DNA of 64,000 nt, taken from positions 188,501 through 252,500 of the forward strand of contig OX387200.1 of the NCBI GenBank assembly GCA_947561715.1. Direction: 5' to 3'. Within the stretch, counting starts at the first letter, position 1, and the number at the start of each line of letters is the position of its first letter. Positions 38,192 through 50,344 of this stretch are shown piece after piece. The translations under genes and the position numbers were made by a program. Source of the DNA: Ascidia mentula (lineage: Eukaryota > Chordata > Ascidiacea > Phlebobranchia > Ascidiidae). The notes under the pieces were generated by a model, which searched no databases, was not told where the DNA came from, and saw nothing but the letters and a program-made list of their open reading frames with translations.

Positions 38192-41100
38192 ATGACGATG
38201 TTTCAACGAGCATTGCAGGGCCGCATGTGGCGTTGTAATTCCAAAACAACCTTACAGTTCGTCAGAGGTATTTCCTCCACGGGAATAAACGCTTCAAGCG
38301 CAGAAACCAGGAATATTGGTATCATGGCCCACATTGACGCTGGGAAGACAACCACAACCGAAAGAATGTTATTTTATTCCGGATTTATTAACAGAATGGG
38401 AGGTGAAAGTTATAGAAGAATTATAGATTGCAGAGATTTTTAATTTATCAACCGATTTCTTGAAACTAAACTAGCACTTGGTAGAAAACACTTTTGATAA
38501 AGATTAAAAATAAAGTATTTTTAGACGATTAAAATTTATTCAATGACAAGATGTGTAAAAGTTTTATTCCAAACTCATCTACTTAGATATTGATGCTGGG
38601 AACACAGTTATGGATTATCTTGAAAGTGAACGCTCAAGAGGCATAACTGTTCAAAGTGCAGCCATTTCCTTTAAATGGAACAAATCAATGATTAATCTCA
38701 TCGATACTCCAGGACATGTCGACTTCACCATCGAGGTTGAACGATCGCTTCGTGTTTTAGACGGTAATAATTTTCAAACAATCAAGCATTTTTTGTTTCC
38801 AATTAAAGCAGTGCATTTATTTTAAAATGGCTTAAAAACTGCAGTAAAACAAATAGGTGTTTGACTTGTGACCCTTGCAGGATTCTTCACACCATGTGTT
38901 TGTATTCCTAGGAGCAGTTGCAGTATTTGACTCCTCCCGTGGGGTTGAAGCCCAAACCAGAACTGTTTGGAGGCAAGCGGAGCAAAATAAGGTTCCCTGT
39001 ATTGCGTTTCTCAACAAAATGGACAAAGATGGATCAAACTTTGTTGAATCTGTTAAATCAATACAAGATCAGTTAAATGTTAAAACTCTCATTCTTCAGG
39101 TATTTCTGCTTTGACAGTGGGTCAATCACCCCTACTTGCCAAATTTATTTACAAAATTTTAATGTCCCCAAATTTCTGTGCCCAGCTTCCTTTGTTTGCA
39201 AATGATCAGTTTTGTGGGGTCATAGACACCATTAACTTGGAAACAATTGAATGGAACATGGAGAAACAAACTAACAACATTGGAAGGCCCTTCAGCAGAA
39301 ACATTATGAATTCCAGTCATTCAAGATGGAATGAATGCATGAAGGCCAGAGAAAACGTCATTGAACAGGTAAGCTTTAATGTCAAATATATGGGAAGAAT
39401 TTTTATTCGTTCTTGATGATTCATTATTATTAGTGAAGCTTCAGTATTGTTAAATTCGAACTTGTTGTTGTGTTTTTAATGACAAACCTGCTCCAATAAT
39501 AAAGATCACATTACAGAACATAGCAAAGTAATATTAAAATTTTATTGTAGTAATTTTGCAGTTTTGTGTCTTACAACATATAAGTTTTACAAAGGATACA
39601 TTATAACCTGTTTTGCTGCTAACACCTCACAAAAATTTGTTAATCCAAGTTAGCAGAGCTTTATGATGAAGTCGCGGATACTTGGTTAGATGGGCCACTA
39701 GCTGGCGATGTTGCTTCATTTCCTGCTGACCAGATGACTACTTGGATCCGACGAGCAACGATCGGAAACCATGTAGTCCCAGTGTTGTGTGGTACTTCAC
39801 TCAAAAACATTGGAGTCCAACCATTACTCGATGCAGTTGTTAATTACCTTCCTTCACCTTGTGATATTTCACACAACTTTATGTGAGTCTGCTACGATGA
39901 TTTTTCACATGAATAAGTGCAACATAATGAAATCTATTAACTTGAAAACATTTGGATTGCTTCATCTGTTGAAATTTTTTTTTAATTTGCTTTTAAAACA
40001 GAAAGTTTTATGAAGGAAGGTTGGTAGCGATGGCTTTCAAAATCATCCACGACAGAAAATATGGAGTTCTGGTTTTTGTTCGAGTTTATTCAGGAAAATT
40101 AAAAAACAAAAGTCAGATTTTTAATGCCAACAAGTGTTCAAGGTTTGTTTAACTTCTGACTTTTTCACAATACTATCTGCAAACATTTGTGCTGCCTGCT
40201 CAGTCCTTTATTACCCCGACGCTTTTCTTGCATGCACTCATTGTAGTACTGATGATGACTGCAGTTAGTGTTCGAAACGTTTACTAATGTATAACAGCAT
40301 TTTAGCTTTGGCTTTCATTTTCAAAGTTTTGCAAATACTTGTTAAAATTTGACTTAATATTAACCTAGTCATTAAACCAAACAACTTTGTTTAAATATTT
40401 TGCTTCAAGATGTATAGTAAATTGTAAAAAAAGTCAATTATGACATCATAGTGAAACAGTATCACAGCTTCTTGCTGTGTACGCGGATGAATATAGAGAG
40501 GTATCGGAGGTAGGAGCTGGAAGTATCGGTGTGGTTTGCGCTCTCAAACGCACAATGACTGGAGATACATTGATTGAATCGGAGGAGGTTTATAACGAAG
40601 CTTGCTTGAAGGCAGATGCGAACGACAAAGTTAACAGAGGTTGGTTTATGTTTGTTTTAATGTTTTGGATAAACTTGACGTTTGTGTCGCAGGTTCATCT
40701 TCTGCTGTTCTGGCCACTGTTCCTATTCCCGAACCAGTTTTCTTTCGATCAATTTTTGCTGATTCGATGAAATTTGAAGAACGTGAGTTTCACCTCAGAC
40801 AACTCTAGAAATCTCTAAATACTGTTTTTATTAAGCAACACATTTACCAAAATCCTCTCCCAGCTCTGGAGAAAGCTTTGTCAATCATATCAAGGGAAGA
40901 TCCATCAGTCCACGTGAAACCTCAATACCACGGTGGTTTCCTGCTATGTGGGATGGGAGAGTTACATTTGGACATCGTTGCCGATCGAATAAGACAAGAG
41001 TTTAAAGTGAAAGTTCTTCTGGGGGAAGTCCAAGTCGCCTACAGAGAAATGCCCACACTTTCTTGTAATGCCGAAGGTAAGTTGGAACCAATTACAAACA

Positions 41101-42414
41101 AATCAATTTTATCAAAAGACATTTTGGCAGAGACTGTTGAAAAAACAATCATGGGTACCAGCTACGTAGTGTCTGTGCGTGTCAGAGTCCAACCCGCCAA
41201 CGAATACCGAAGTTTTTCTGATTTACATTCGATCGGAGAAGTTGCTCACGGGCCCCCTCATGTGGTGCACGCCGCAGCACTTGGTGTCCACCAGGAGTGC
41301 CAGAGAGGTAAAAAACGCCATGGCTGTGAGTTCGCCCCATGTTCATGCAAAACGCAAAAAGTTAAAATCGTTGCAACGGGAATCGACCTTTTGCGTTGTT
41401 TCATCACAGGCCAAGTGAAATTTGATCAATTTCGCTCCCACTGAGATTTGAATTCACAACCCTGGGCATTCCGATCCGCTTGTTCTGACGTGAGTTACGA
41501 AAGATTACAGATCGGAGTGCTGGTGGAGTTGTTAGTAATGTCCGTGAAGTTGTATTGCTCCATAAGGTGGAGATTATTGTGATGCTAACTCCAGTCAATG
41601 GTTTTCGTTGAATCGTATTTTGCGCTCAAGCTGAATTCCTTTTTGTTCTAAAAGATTCAGCACTTAAGCTGAAATTCGTTTGGTGGAGACAGAATGTACG
41701 AATAAAACTGTCCATTCACAACGTTCAGCTGTTGAATGTTTATTATAAGGTTCAATGTATGGCTTCCCTATTATCGGAGCAAGGGTAGAACTGGTCCAAG
41801 CCAAAGCTAAAAAAGGTTGTCCAGTCGCACTCATAACTTCCATCGCATCACAATGCACGAGGAAAGCATTGGAGGAATCTGAATGCCAACTTATCGAACC
41901 AATCACCAATATTGAGGTAAGGTGGTCACGTGTAACCAACCAAGACGTTTGTCAGATGGATTTTTCTTAAGCTGGAAGATTTCGGTTTTATTTTGCGAAG
42001 GTGACGACAACTTCAACACAACTCCAACCGATTCTCACCGAATTAACAAAATGCCACGCGACCATAAGGAACATTTCAGAACGAAATCAGATGACCTTGA
42101 TAACAGCTGAAGCTGCTCTGACCGAAATCAAGGTCAACCATAAAAACTATTGACTGCTTTCTTGGTCTGGCATAATCTCATAAGTTAGGTTTAGATTGTG
42201 TTGAAAAAGTTTTTTTTTTTTTAAATCTTTACAGTTTCCACGGGTATTTATGATTCTTTTTTCTCTTCGTACACAGGATTTTGCGTCATCTCTCCGCAGC
42301 GCTACCTCTGGCAGAGCAGACCTCCATATTCAAATTTCAGGTTATCAGCAGGTGTCGCCCGAGAGGGAGCACAAAATAAAAAGTAAAATTTCTGGAGGAA
42401 GTTTCCTCTCCTAG
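38192..42414 (+). CDS. GFM2: Mitochondrial elongation factor G2 (ribosome-releasing GTPase)
   Basis: With the mitochondrial recycling factor, EF-G2 splits mitochondrial ribosomes after termination. Twelve exons with consistent phases lie at about 38192-38402, 38587-38763, 38912-39099, 39186-39368, 39659-39882, 40002-40142, 40452-40639, 40693-40782, 40868-41307, 41750-41916, 42001-42132 and 42277-42414. G motifs are visible: [11 protein letters not shown] (G1), RGITVQSA (G2), DTPGHVDF (G3) and NKMD (G4). The domain III/V markers [16 protein letters not shown] and [19 protein letters not shown] fit GFM2. The N-terminus ([18 protein letters not shown]) is basic and fits a mitochondrial presequence; ATG 38198 is an alternative start. 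Part of domain IV ([19 protein letters not shown]) diverges from the human form. The intron before 42001 ends in a weak acceptor. Confidence 0.92.
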
Positions 42415-42429
42415 CGACTACCAAGCTCG

Positions 42430-43680
42430 GGATATTCCGTACTCTGTCGCTCTGGATGATTTGAAATCACGATAAGGTTCAAGCACTTGAACAATTTGTT
42501 TTTTGCTGAAGTTTTACTCTTGTATGTTCCATCGGTTTTCGGCCATCTTGTAGTTTTTTTTTAAAAAAATAAACAATTTGATTTTTTTTGCATTGTTGAA
42601 ATTTCCTTTGAAGACCATCGTGTACTTTCACAAAAAATCATCTTCAAAATTTTTATTGGGGACAGGAAAACCATGAACAACGTTTCATAAACAGGTGGTG
42701 AAAAAAAAATATTGACAAGAATTGTACTTTTAAATACGGTAGCAAGTAAGTGATTGGCGAATATAATTTACGTTGACTCGAACATAAGCAAGGTTGAGTT
42801 GCATTGCTGGGTTTATCCCATGTTCTTGCGTTCACTCCCAAACTTACTTGGGATAACGCAAAAGCACACACATTTCTCCATAATATTGTACGGCGTGTTG
42901 TTAGCAAAAGCGTAAACAGCGGCAAGTTAATATCTTGTCATATGCATGGGACGGAACCCTTTAAAGCAACAGCTGCGTTCACCGTGCCACCGCAACTTGC
43001 TATTCGTTCTTACTGCAAGTTAAAGCTGTTATTTCTACTTGTTTAAGCTCTAACTGCAAGCGCTTCTTGTTACGTTTTGTAACATCTGCGCAAATTGCCT
43101 TAAGATACTTCTGTATGAACTACCTCTGTTTTTTGTGACTGGATTCTAAGACCAACAACCGAGCCAAGCAATGCTCATTGCATCAGTTACTGACGTTTCG
43201 TTGAAAACAGCTTTTACCTTACAGCTGTATGTTGTTCGAAACAGTGTGAATCGTATCTTGACATAACCGTTTAGGTGTTATGACGTGTGTGCCACAGTTT
43301 TGTCGCAGGGGCCATTTTTCCTGTGCCGCTTCTTCAGTGAGGCCCTAATTTGGCCCACTGGGCCCAGAATCCTCTCCTCACCGGTGATTGTATATAGATG
43401 GGACGTACATTGAATTCGTCTTGAAAATAATTACAAGTTAAACGCTGATTGTTGAGGTTAACCTTCCCATGCATATACAGAGGCCCAATCTCAAATTAAC
43501 CGACATTAAAACGTTTCAGAGTAAATTTTAAACTGTGTAACGCGGTTTATAAAAAACAATGTAAAAAATATACAACATAAAGTTTTCCGCTGGAGGTCGC
43601 TCTTGTTTACCGATCTACACGAACAGTAAAAATGACTTGAGAAATGACAAAACTCCCTGCAGTTTCTAGGGGCAACACCG
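42430..43680. other. Intergenic region between GFM2 and the BTB gene (tail to tail)
   Basis: Converging 3' ends. An AATAAA on the plus strand near 42567 probably ends GFM2. No supported coding frame was seen on either strand. Confidence 0.5.
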
Positions 43681-43688
43681 CCCACATT

Positions 43689-45542
43689 TCATCTCCGGGG
43701 TGTTGACAAGGCATCCCAGTATCTATCCTCAGCCTCAATGTCAAATACCGCTGTTTCGGGAGTACCCGTTCGGTACTTCCCCCCTTTCGGAACCCTCGCG
43801 GAGGAGAGCAACATAATCGTGTTGGGGGAAGTTTTTTCGGTAACAGGGGGGGTTGGTTTGGGGGTGCTTGTCTTAGGGAGGGTCGAGGGAAAATTAAATC
43901 TGAAAGTTGGGGGGTCTCTTACCGCGGCGTGATTGGCTCTTCGGCGGGGTTGCAGGTGTGGTCGCCTCCCCTTCCCTCCCGTCGACTGTGAGGAATATAT
44001 GTGAGCCGGGGGTGCCGCCCTCTTACTCATTATGGGAGGAAGTGGGAGTTGATCGCGTTGAACCGCTGGGGAGTTGAACGGGTTCGTCTGGTTGTTTGTG
44101 AGAGAACTTCTTCTACCAGGGTACGGATAGAAATTAACCGGCGAATAATTCGGATTCTGCCACACTGACTGACTCTGCGGTTGCGGATTTATTGCGTGTG
44201 TTGGATGCTGCGACTCTGGAATATAAACGGGTGCTGGGTGGTCGCGAAAAATTGTCGATTGTTGGAACTGTGGTTGGTTATTGACGTTGTTGGTTCCAAT
44301 GAAACCGTTCTGTGACGTCATCTCAGCTGGGCCGCCAAGATTTAAAGCCATCACGCTTGTCGTGGTTGGTTGGAGGAATTTGGTGACCGGTTGTTGAATA
44401 GGCGTAACTATCTGTGGTTGCGCCACCTGTTGGTCGGTATGACCGTACATGGGTTGACCGTGAGGTGGCGCCATGACAATATCCGGCCCGAAAGTGCCGA
44501 TGTTGGGGTTGTATGCGGTCGGCTGAAGGAGCGGCGAAGGTTGTTTCTGGAAGAACTCAGCATCCACAGAAATCATATGCGGATTTTTTGTGCTCGGGGA
44601 GTGTTCATCCAAGTCACGTGCTAACGTACGAATCTGTGACTCCAGATATCTGGAAATGTAGAGTTGTGCAGATTACATCACAAGAATCTAAACATGACCG
44701 ATTGATGTTTTTATGTCAGGATTTACAAGTAACGGGGTCACCAATAAAGCAGAATAACACAGCTTTTGTGATATATTTGCGGAGTGTTCATGGGTATACC
44801 TGCAGCAAATCGATATAACTCCCCTCACTTGCAGAAACTTGGCTGCCGCTAAAATATCGTGGACGACGGTGGAATCGAGTTGCAACTTTGACGTGTACAT
44901 AAAATCCAATATCGCTCGGAAGCTATCGGCTGTTACGTGACGAAGAAAAACCCCGTCATTGTCGTTAGAGAGGAGGGATTTAAAGTAGGAACTGCTGGAG
45001 GAAAGAACGCATTTGTGCGCCGTGAAACGTTGGTGTTCGACCAGCACTGTGATGTCACAGAACTCTCCATCACCACGCTGTCTGTTCAGTGCCTGTTCAT
45101 ACAAACCAATGTAAAAATCCGTTTTGTTGCTGACTCAGCCAGGCATAATATTTCATAAATTCAAAGTTCTTCTGGCAATACTCATTCATTCGGTCGACGT
45201 TTGAGTTTTGCGTACTTTGTCCTGATGAAGGTCGGCTGGATAACGAAACGTCGACCGAATCAACAAGTTTTGCCTGAAGAATTTTGAATTTATTGATGTA
45301 ATATCCCCTTTCTATATCTTGCTTTACCGCTAGTAGGACAAATATTTTTATCAGTCAGTCTTTTTAAACCACAAAGTTGTGGCCAGTAAATTTAAAATCA
45401 CCTGCAGTAGATTTTCACTGTGTGATGGAATACGGAAAGTTCGTTGGTTGGTTCCGCAAATGTTGGATGTTTTCAGTTTATCCGGGACTTCACTTTCTCC
45501 GCACGAACTTGAGCTGTTGCTGCTTTTATCCGACATTATCAT
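43689..45542 (-). CDS. BTB/POZ-domain protein with a disordered Pro/Gln-rich tail
   Basis: Three exons lie at 45542-45402, 45092-44810 and 44649-43689. The start codons ATG-ATA-ATG open a Ser-rich leader. The BTB domain runs from SHSENLLQ across the first junction to ALNRQRGDGEFCDITVLVEH and includes RFTAHKCVLSSSSSYFKSLL, DFMYTSKLQL and the end of the alpha-helical part (ILAAAKFLQVRGVI). The layout is that of ZBTB or KLHL family BTB domains, which dimerise. The remaining roughly 320 residues are Pro/Gln/Asn/Ser-rich with basic patches (RRPHLQPRRRANHA) and end DALSTPRR. No zinc finger, Kelch or BACK domain is seen before the stop, so a ZBTB-like protein without fingers is likely, unless further exons are spliced in. 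Total about 460 residues. Confidence 0.8.
45154..45296. repeat. Inverted-repeat hairpin with a hammerhead-like core in the BTB gene intron
   Basis: Inner arms ATTCGGTCGACGTTT (45188-45202) and AAACGTCGACCGAAT (45246-45260) are perfect. Outer arms (about 45156-45180 and 45270-45294, AAATTCAAA(G/A)TTCTTC) are near perfect. Between the inner arms are CTGATGA (45222-45228) and CGAAAC (45244-45249). It lies in intron 1 of the BTB-domain gene. Confidence 0.75.
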
Positions 45543-45559
45543 TCTATTATTGGCTGAAT

Positions 45560-46600
45560 TAAAGCTGTTTCATCCTGATCACAGCAATAACGAATAAAAT
45601 GTATTTATAATTAATCGTTGCCGATTTACCGAAATCAAAAATATTTGTTGCACAATTTTGGCTTCTTATACGTGCCTTAAAATATCCTGTGGAACCAACG
45701 ATTTTGTAACTAATGTGACACCTTGTAAGCAATCTTTTTCCGTGCTTATTGAATTACTTTAAAGACCAACCTTAATATTTTTTCGCCATTTAATAATTGT
45801 ATACCCAGCAAAACTAATATTCACCCCCCTGGCTTCACATGGGACCACAATGACGTCATCAGCAGTAAGTACATTATCTTATTCCTGTTTATATTTTGCT
45901 TCAAAGCAACTGAACCACATCACACGGTATCAAATACGTTGTTTGTGCGGGAACTCAACATGTGATGGCTTATTAAAAGGTTTGTTAGAAGTTGGACTGC
46001 AATCCACGATGTGACACCGACGTTTTTCGAGGGCCCTCGCAACAACTTAAACCGCTTCACTAAATTTGTGAAGCTCTTCTCGTATTGATTAAAACCACTT
46101 GATAGCGGGTTATTAAAATGCGACTTTTGCCAGACGCTCCGATTGTTTTTTCAACACATTTTAAACTTCAACAATTTGTAAAAATGATCAGTTATCGAAT
46201 AAAAAACTATGTTCGCACATTAGTAAGATTGTTAAAATGATCCAAGAGGCAAATGTAAAAAGTGCAAAACCTTCTCGTGCGAGGTGTAACGTTCTTTAAT
46301 ACACTATGACGTCACAGGACATGACTGGTGTCGTTGGGGGGACAGGGGGGAGGGTCACGGATGAAAACGTCTGATAGATTGATGACTTCCTTACCAGGTT
46401 GTGGACAACGCATTGCCTCTGCAGCATGCGATGAGATGATGGCTTAGACTGATGGAAAAAAACTCCGCTTATCGCCGGTTTGCGGTCAATAGTTTAACAG
46501 AGAAAATGTAACAGCACAAAGAACGCTGCCGCCAGTTGTAAAAATATTATTGGGTTCAGAAAAAAGTTGATTTATTTTTATTATAAGTGTCATCCAGAAC
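45560..46600. other. Divergent intergenic region between the BTB gene and the GPCR
   Basis: About 1 kb separates two genes reading away from each other. It should hold both promoters. No clear TATA box or coding frame was identified. Confidence 0.4.
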
Positions 46601-46618
46601 CAACAGGAATTAGTTTTA

Positions 46619-49606
46619 ATGATGAACACTAAAGGTGAAGATCTTTTTAAAGGTAAAGATTTTAGCCGAGGTGGAAGCAGTCTTACATTTCATCCCTGTC
46701 TTCAGGCCACCAGATAGAGTAAAATATTGCGTAGAGAAGTTGTGTGGTTTGTAGAGAACGCTGTTTATTACACGACAATGGAATTGGAACCCGACACCCC
46801 AAGTTAGTTTAGCAATGTTCGATTTGATATTTCCTCCTAAATATAAACTAAAAGAAAAAAATCTGTAACAGATCCATCCAACACCACTCAACCGTATCCA
46901 TCACAAGACCCGCTCTTCTGCGGAATTCCAGGGTTCTGCTCTGCTGATTCCAGGATCTCGTGCGCTGACGTTATAATCTCACAATGCTCCTCCTGCAGCA
47001 TCGTAGGAGGAGTTTTCCTCCTTATGGCCGTCTTCCTTCTATTCTTTGCTGTCGTCATTGGCAACGCGATCATCCAGGCTTGCTTTGTGTCTAGCTCCAC
47101 CATGCGGACGAAGATGGACTACGTGAGGTTGTCGTTGTCAGTTTCCGACATGTTAGTTGGTGAGTGGGTTTCATTCATTTCGATAAAGTTTGTAAATGTC
47201 ACTTTGGTACTTGCAAATATGTGCGCGTTACTCCGTTGGCCGCAAACTTGCAAAACCAGAGGAAAAAGTAGATTGTGGTTTGCCTCCCTTCGTCGTCATT
47301 ATAAAGACCCGGGAAGCCCCAACTTGGCTTGTGACGAACTATGTGAATAAACTTGTGGTGAGAGGGTCATAATTGTCCACTTTCCAGGTTTCCAGATTGT
47401 GGCTGTGATGATTCCAAACATTATCCGAACCTACACAGTGACACAGTCCCAACTCGATCTGATCACGCTTGAAAGTATCAACAGCCCTGTGGCGACCGCT
47501 AGTGGATGGCTGTTTACTTTAACTTTTATCAGTTGCATGTACCACATGGTGGTGCTGTTTGCTCTGCGCTTGGTGGCAGTGATGAGTCCCATTAAATATC
47601 GCTTACTAAGCAACCGTCACGTGTTCGGAGCCATAGCAGCTTCATGGATGTTGGCTGCTTTCTCCGCAGCGGCACCAGGTGACCACTTTGTTGTATGATT
47701 TCTATTCTTACATGAACTTTTGATATACTGGAAATAGTTGTGAAGTTATTTGGAGCCTCGAGCATTTTTGAAAGATGGCTTTCCGAAAACTTTAACTAAA
47801 CAAAATAACAGTTTCGCAGTTGTTCCAAAATAACCCCGGGTCATGTTTTGTGGTTGAAGCCTTTACAAGAGAGATGTTAATCACGACTTTCTACCGTGTA
47901 TTCATTGCAGCCATCCCGTCTTCGTCGGCATCTTATCGTTACTCCCAGGCAACCTTCGTTTATCTCTCCTTCAGGAAACATGGAAATGCTCCGGATAACC
48001 CGGATGTGTTGATGATTATTGCAATCGTTGCACCCTACATGTGCACGGTAAGATGTGGGTACATGTGCACGGTAAGATGTAGGTACATGTGCACGGTAAG
48101 ATGTAGGTACATGTGCACAGTAAGATGTGGGTACATCTGCACGGTAAGATATGTGGGTACATCTGCACGGTAAGATGTTGGTACATATGCACGGTAAGAT
48201 GTGGGTACATATGCACGGTAAGATGTGGGTACATATGCACGGTAAGATGTGGGTACATATGCACGGTAAGATGTGGGTACATATGCACGGTAAGATGTGG
48301 GTACATATGCACGGTAAGATGTGGGTACATGTGCACGGTAAGATGTGGGTACATATGCACGGTAAGATGTGGGTACATGTGCACGGTAAGATGTGGGTAC
48401 ATATGCACGGTAAGATGTGGGTACATATGCACGGTAAGATGTGGGTACATATGCACGGTAAGATGTGGGTACATATGCACGGTAAGATGTGGGTACATAT
48501 GCACGGTAAGATGTGGGTACATATGCACGGTAAGATGTGGGTACATGTGCACGGTAAGATGTGGGTACATCTGCACGGTAAGATGTGGGTACATGTGCAC
48601 GGTAAGATGTGGGTACATGTGCACGGTAAATGGGTGCATGTGCACGCCAAGATGTGGGTACATATGCACGGTAAGTGGGTACATGTGCACGGTAACATTG
48701 GAAATGGCGGAATTTTATTATACAAGGTAAGAAGCAGAACGGAAACAAATTTCATTTTTATCCCACAGACGTTCCTTCTCATAGCAACCGTGGTTGTCTT
48801 GAAAATGAAGCGAAGAAAATCCGATCTGGCCTTGAACCGAGACCAGAACAATTCGTCATCTTATAAGCGTGAAATTCGGATAATCAACACTCTCACTATC
48901 ATGTACATCTTATACACTGGATCAGTTCGTAAGGAAATAAGTGCTCCATTATGTGAATGTGTTTTATGTGGAAGTTTCAAGTTAAACACATTAAGCCACC
49001 GAGTGTCGTTGTGCCCTGTTGTACCGAATTATAACCACTTGATATTTTAGTTCCGTTCGCTGTGATGATGATATTGGTGAACACAACCCTGCGAAGTTGT
49101 TCCTCGATGAAACTCAACACACCTGCAATGTTGTCTGTACTCCTGGCGGTCGGGAACAGGTGGAGTCAAGTTGCATGTAGCTCCCAACACTTTGGCAATA
49201 GACATAAGTTGATCGTATTTAAACCTCCCTGGCACGCATCTTGAATCCATGCCTAACTTTCAAAGCTCGTAACATTGAAAACTAATAAGTATGCTTTGTT
49301 TATTTTGGCGTTAATTTATATTGAGTGGATAATCTTAGAACATCCCCCTGGTCACAGTCGTGGAAATTATTTAGTAGTAACTGGTCGGTCCGAACACGTG
49401 AGTAAAGTGAATTATTGCTGATTTTCAGTTTGGTGAACGTCATTGTTTACAACTGGAGGGATGATCACTTCCGGGAAGTCCTGCGTCATCTCCGCCGGAA
49501 ATGCCCTTGTACTTCATTACGTCACAATGTAGACAAGCAAACATCAAAAGTATTCACAATTCGTTGGTTTCGGAAATCGGAAATGCAATTAGCTGAAACT
49601 AAATAA
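46619..49606 (+). CDS. Divergent rhodopsin-like G-protein-coupled receptor
   Basis: Exons lie at 46619-46652 (tentative start, MMNTKGEDLFK), 46872-47159, 47388-47678, 47812-48047, 48769-48928, 49051-49159 and 49429-49606, with consistent phases. TM1 is GGVFLLMAVFLLFFAVVIGN, TM2 begins VRLSLSVSDM, and TM3 ends MVVLFALRLVAVMSPIKY. TM5 is split by an intron between IIAIVAPYMCT and TFLLIATVVVLK. TM6 is TLTIMYILYTGSVLPFAVMM and TM7 ends NSLVNVIVY. The TM3 D/E-R-Y motif is LRL and the TM7 NPxxY is NVIVY, so it is an atypical class A receptor of unknown ligand. Asn-Thr-Thr in the N-terminus may be glycosylated. The TM5 intron opens with a donor-site minisatellite. AATAAA overlaps the stop codon. Confidence 0.78.
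48036..48694. repeat. 24-bp minisatellite duplicating an exon end plus its splice donor
   Basis: About 27 copies of a 24-base unit made of TACATGTGCACG followed by GTAAGATGTGGG, with C/A/G variation in ATG/ATA/ATC. The first copy begins inside GPCR exon 4 (codons Tyr-Met-Cys-Thr), and its GTAAGA is the inferred splice donor at 48048. Nearly every unit therefore carries a donor-like site. The unit is eight codons with no stop in most frames, which explains long open frames on both strands here. Units near 48138 and 48630-48680 are slightly irregular. Confidence 0.95.
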
Positions 49607-49858
49607 ACCTGGGACTCAATGAGTTGTAAAATTAACTATTTGCTGAGCTTTCATGTTTAACATTGCTGTGGTGTTGGAACCTTGATGGAATGTTTAGTTT
49701 TGGCATTTAAGAGTGGGACAGAAGCTCTTTTATATTTTGCAAAATATCTTAACAATAAAAAGGGGAAAATCATCCTTTGTTGTGAGAGACAGAAAAAAAA
49801 TAAAAAAGCTCTTTGCCATTTATTTACAAACATTTGTTTGGATAAACAAATGCGATTA

Positions 49859-49954
49859 AAACAGAACAACACAAATATAAGTGCATGATGAAACAGAACA
49901 ACACAAATATAGGTGCATGATGAAACAGAACAACACATATATAGGTGCATGATG
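49859..49954. repeat. 32-bp tandem repeat, three copies
   Basis: Units starting AAACAGAACAACACA(A/T)ATAT lie at 49859, 49891 and 49923, downstream of the GPCR gene. Confidence 0.9.
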
Positions 49955-50344
49955 AAGCAAAGTTATTTCTGGACAACTGCGTACACCGGTTCTGTTAAAG
50001 TACTTCTTGCCCCCAGAGTTCTGCTTTTGTAAGAGGAAATGTTTCCGGCTGCGAAAATCAAATAAAGATAAAAAAACAAAACTTTCTGCTTTTTAGATTT
50101 GTGTCAACAATGAAGTCAATATGCAGTGAAAGTTGTTACCAGGAAGAGTTGAACTTTTTGAGATAGATGAAACTTTTTGAATTGGAAGGGTGGAGTTTGG
50201 ACGGAGGGTCTGGAACAAAATACCTCAAATATTTTAGTGTTTAAAGTGTAGCAGCATTGAGAGCTGTAGACAGTAGCACCACTGTTTCGATCATAAGGTT
50301 TCATCACTAAAGCTGTTGACTGTGGAACTGGTCTAGCTTTTAAA

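Noticed and set aside
48036..48694. CRISPR-like regular spacing
   Set aside because: The array is a continuous tandem repeat with no unique spacers, in an animal genome.
47877..48851. Minus-strand open frame of 324 codons and several similar long frames on both strands
   Set aside because: They are read through the 24-base minisatellite, whose length is a multiple of three and which lacks stops in most frames. The repeated octapeptides (for example HILPCICT) are artefacts.
48151..49050. Plus-strand open frame of 299 codons
   Set aside because: Same minisatellite read in another frame. Only its last third overlaps the GPCR exon, whose own frame begins at 48769.
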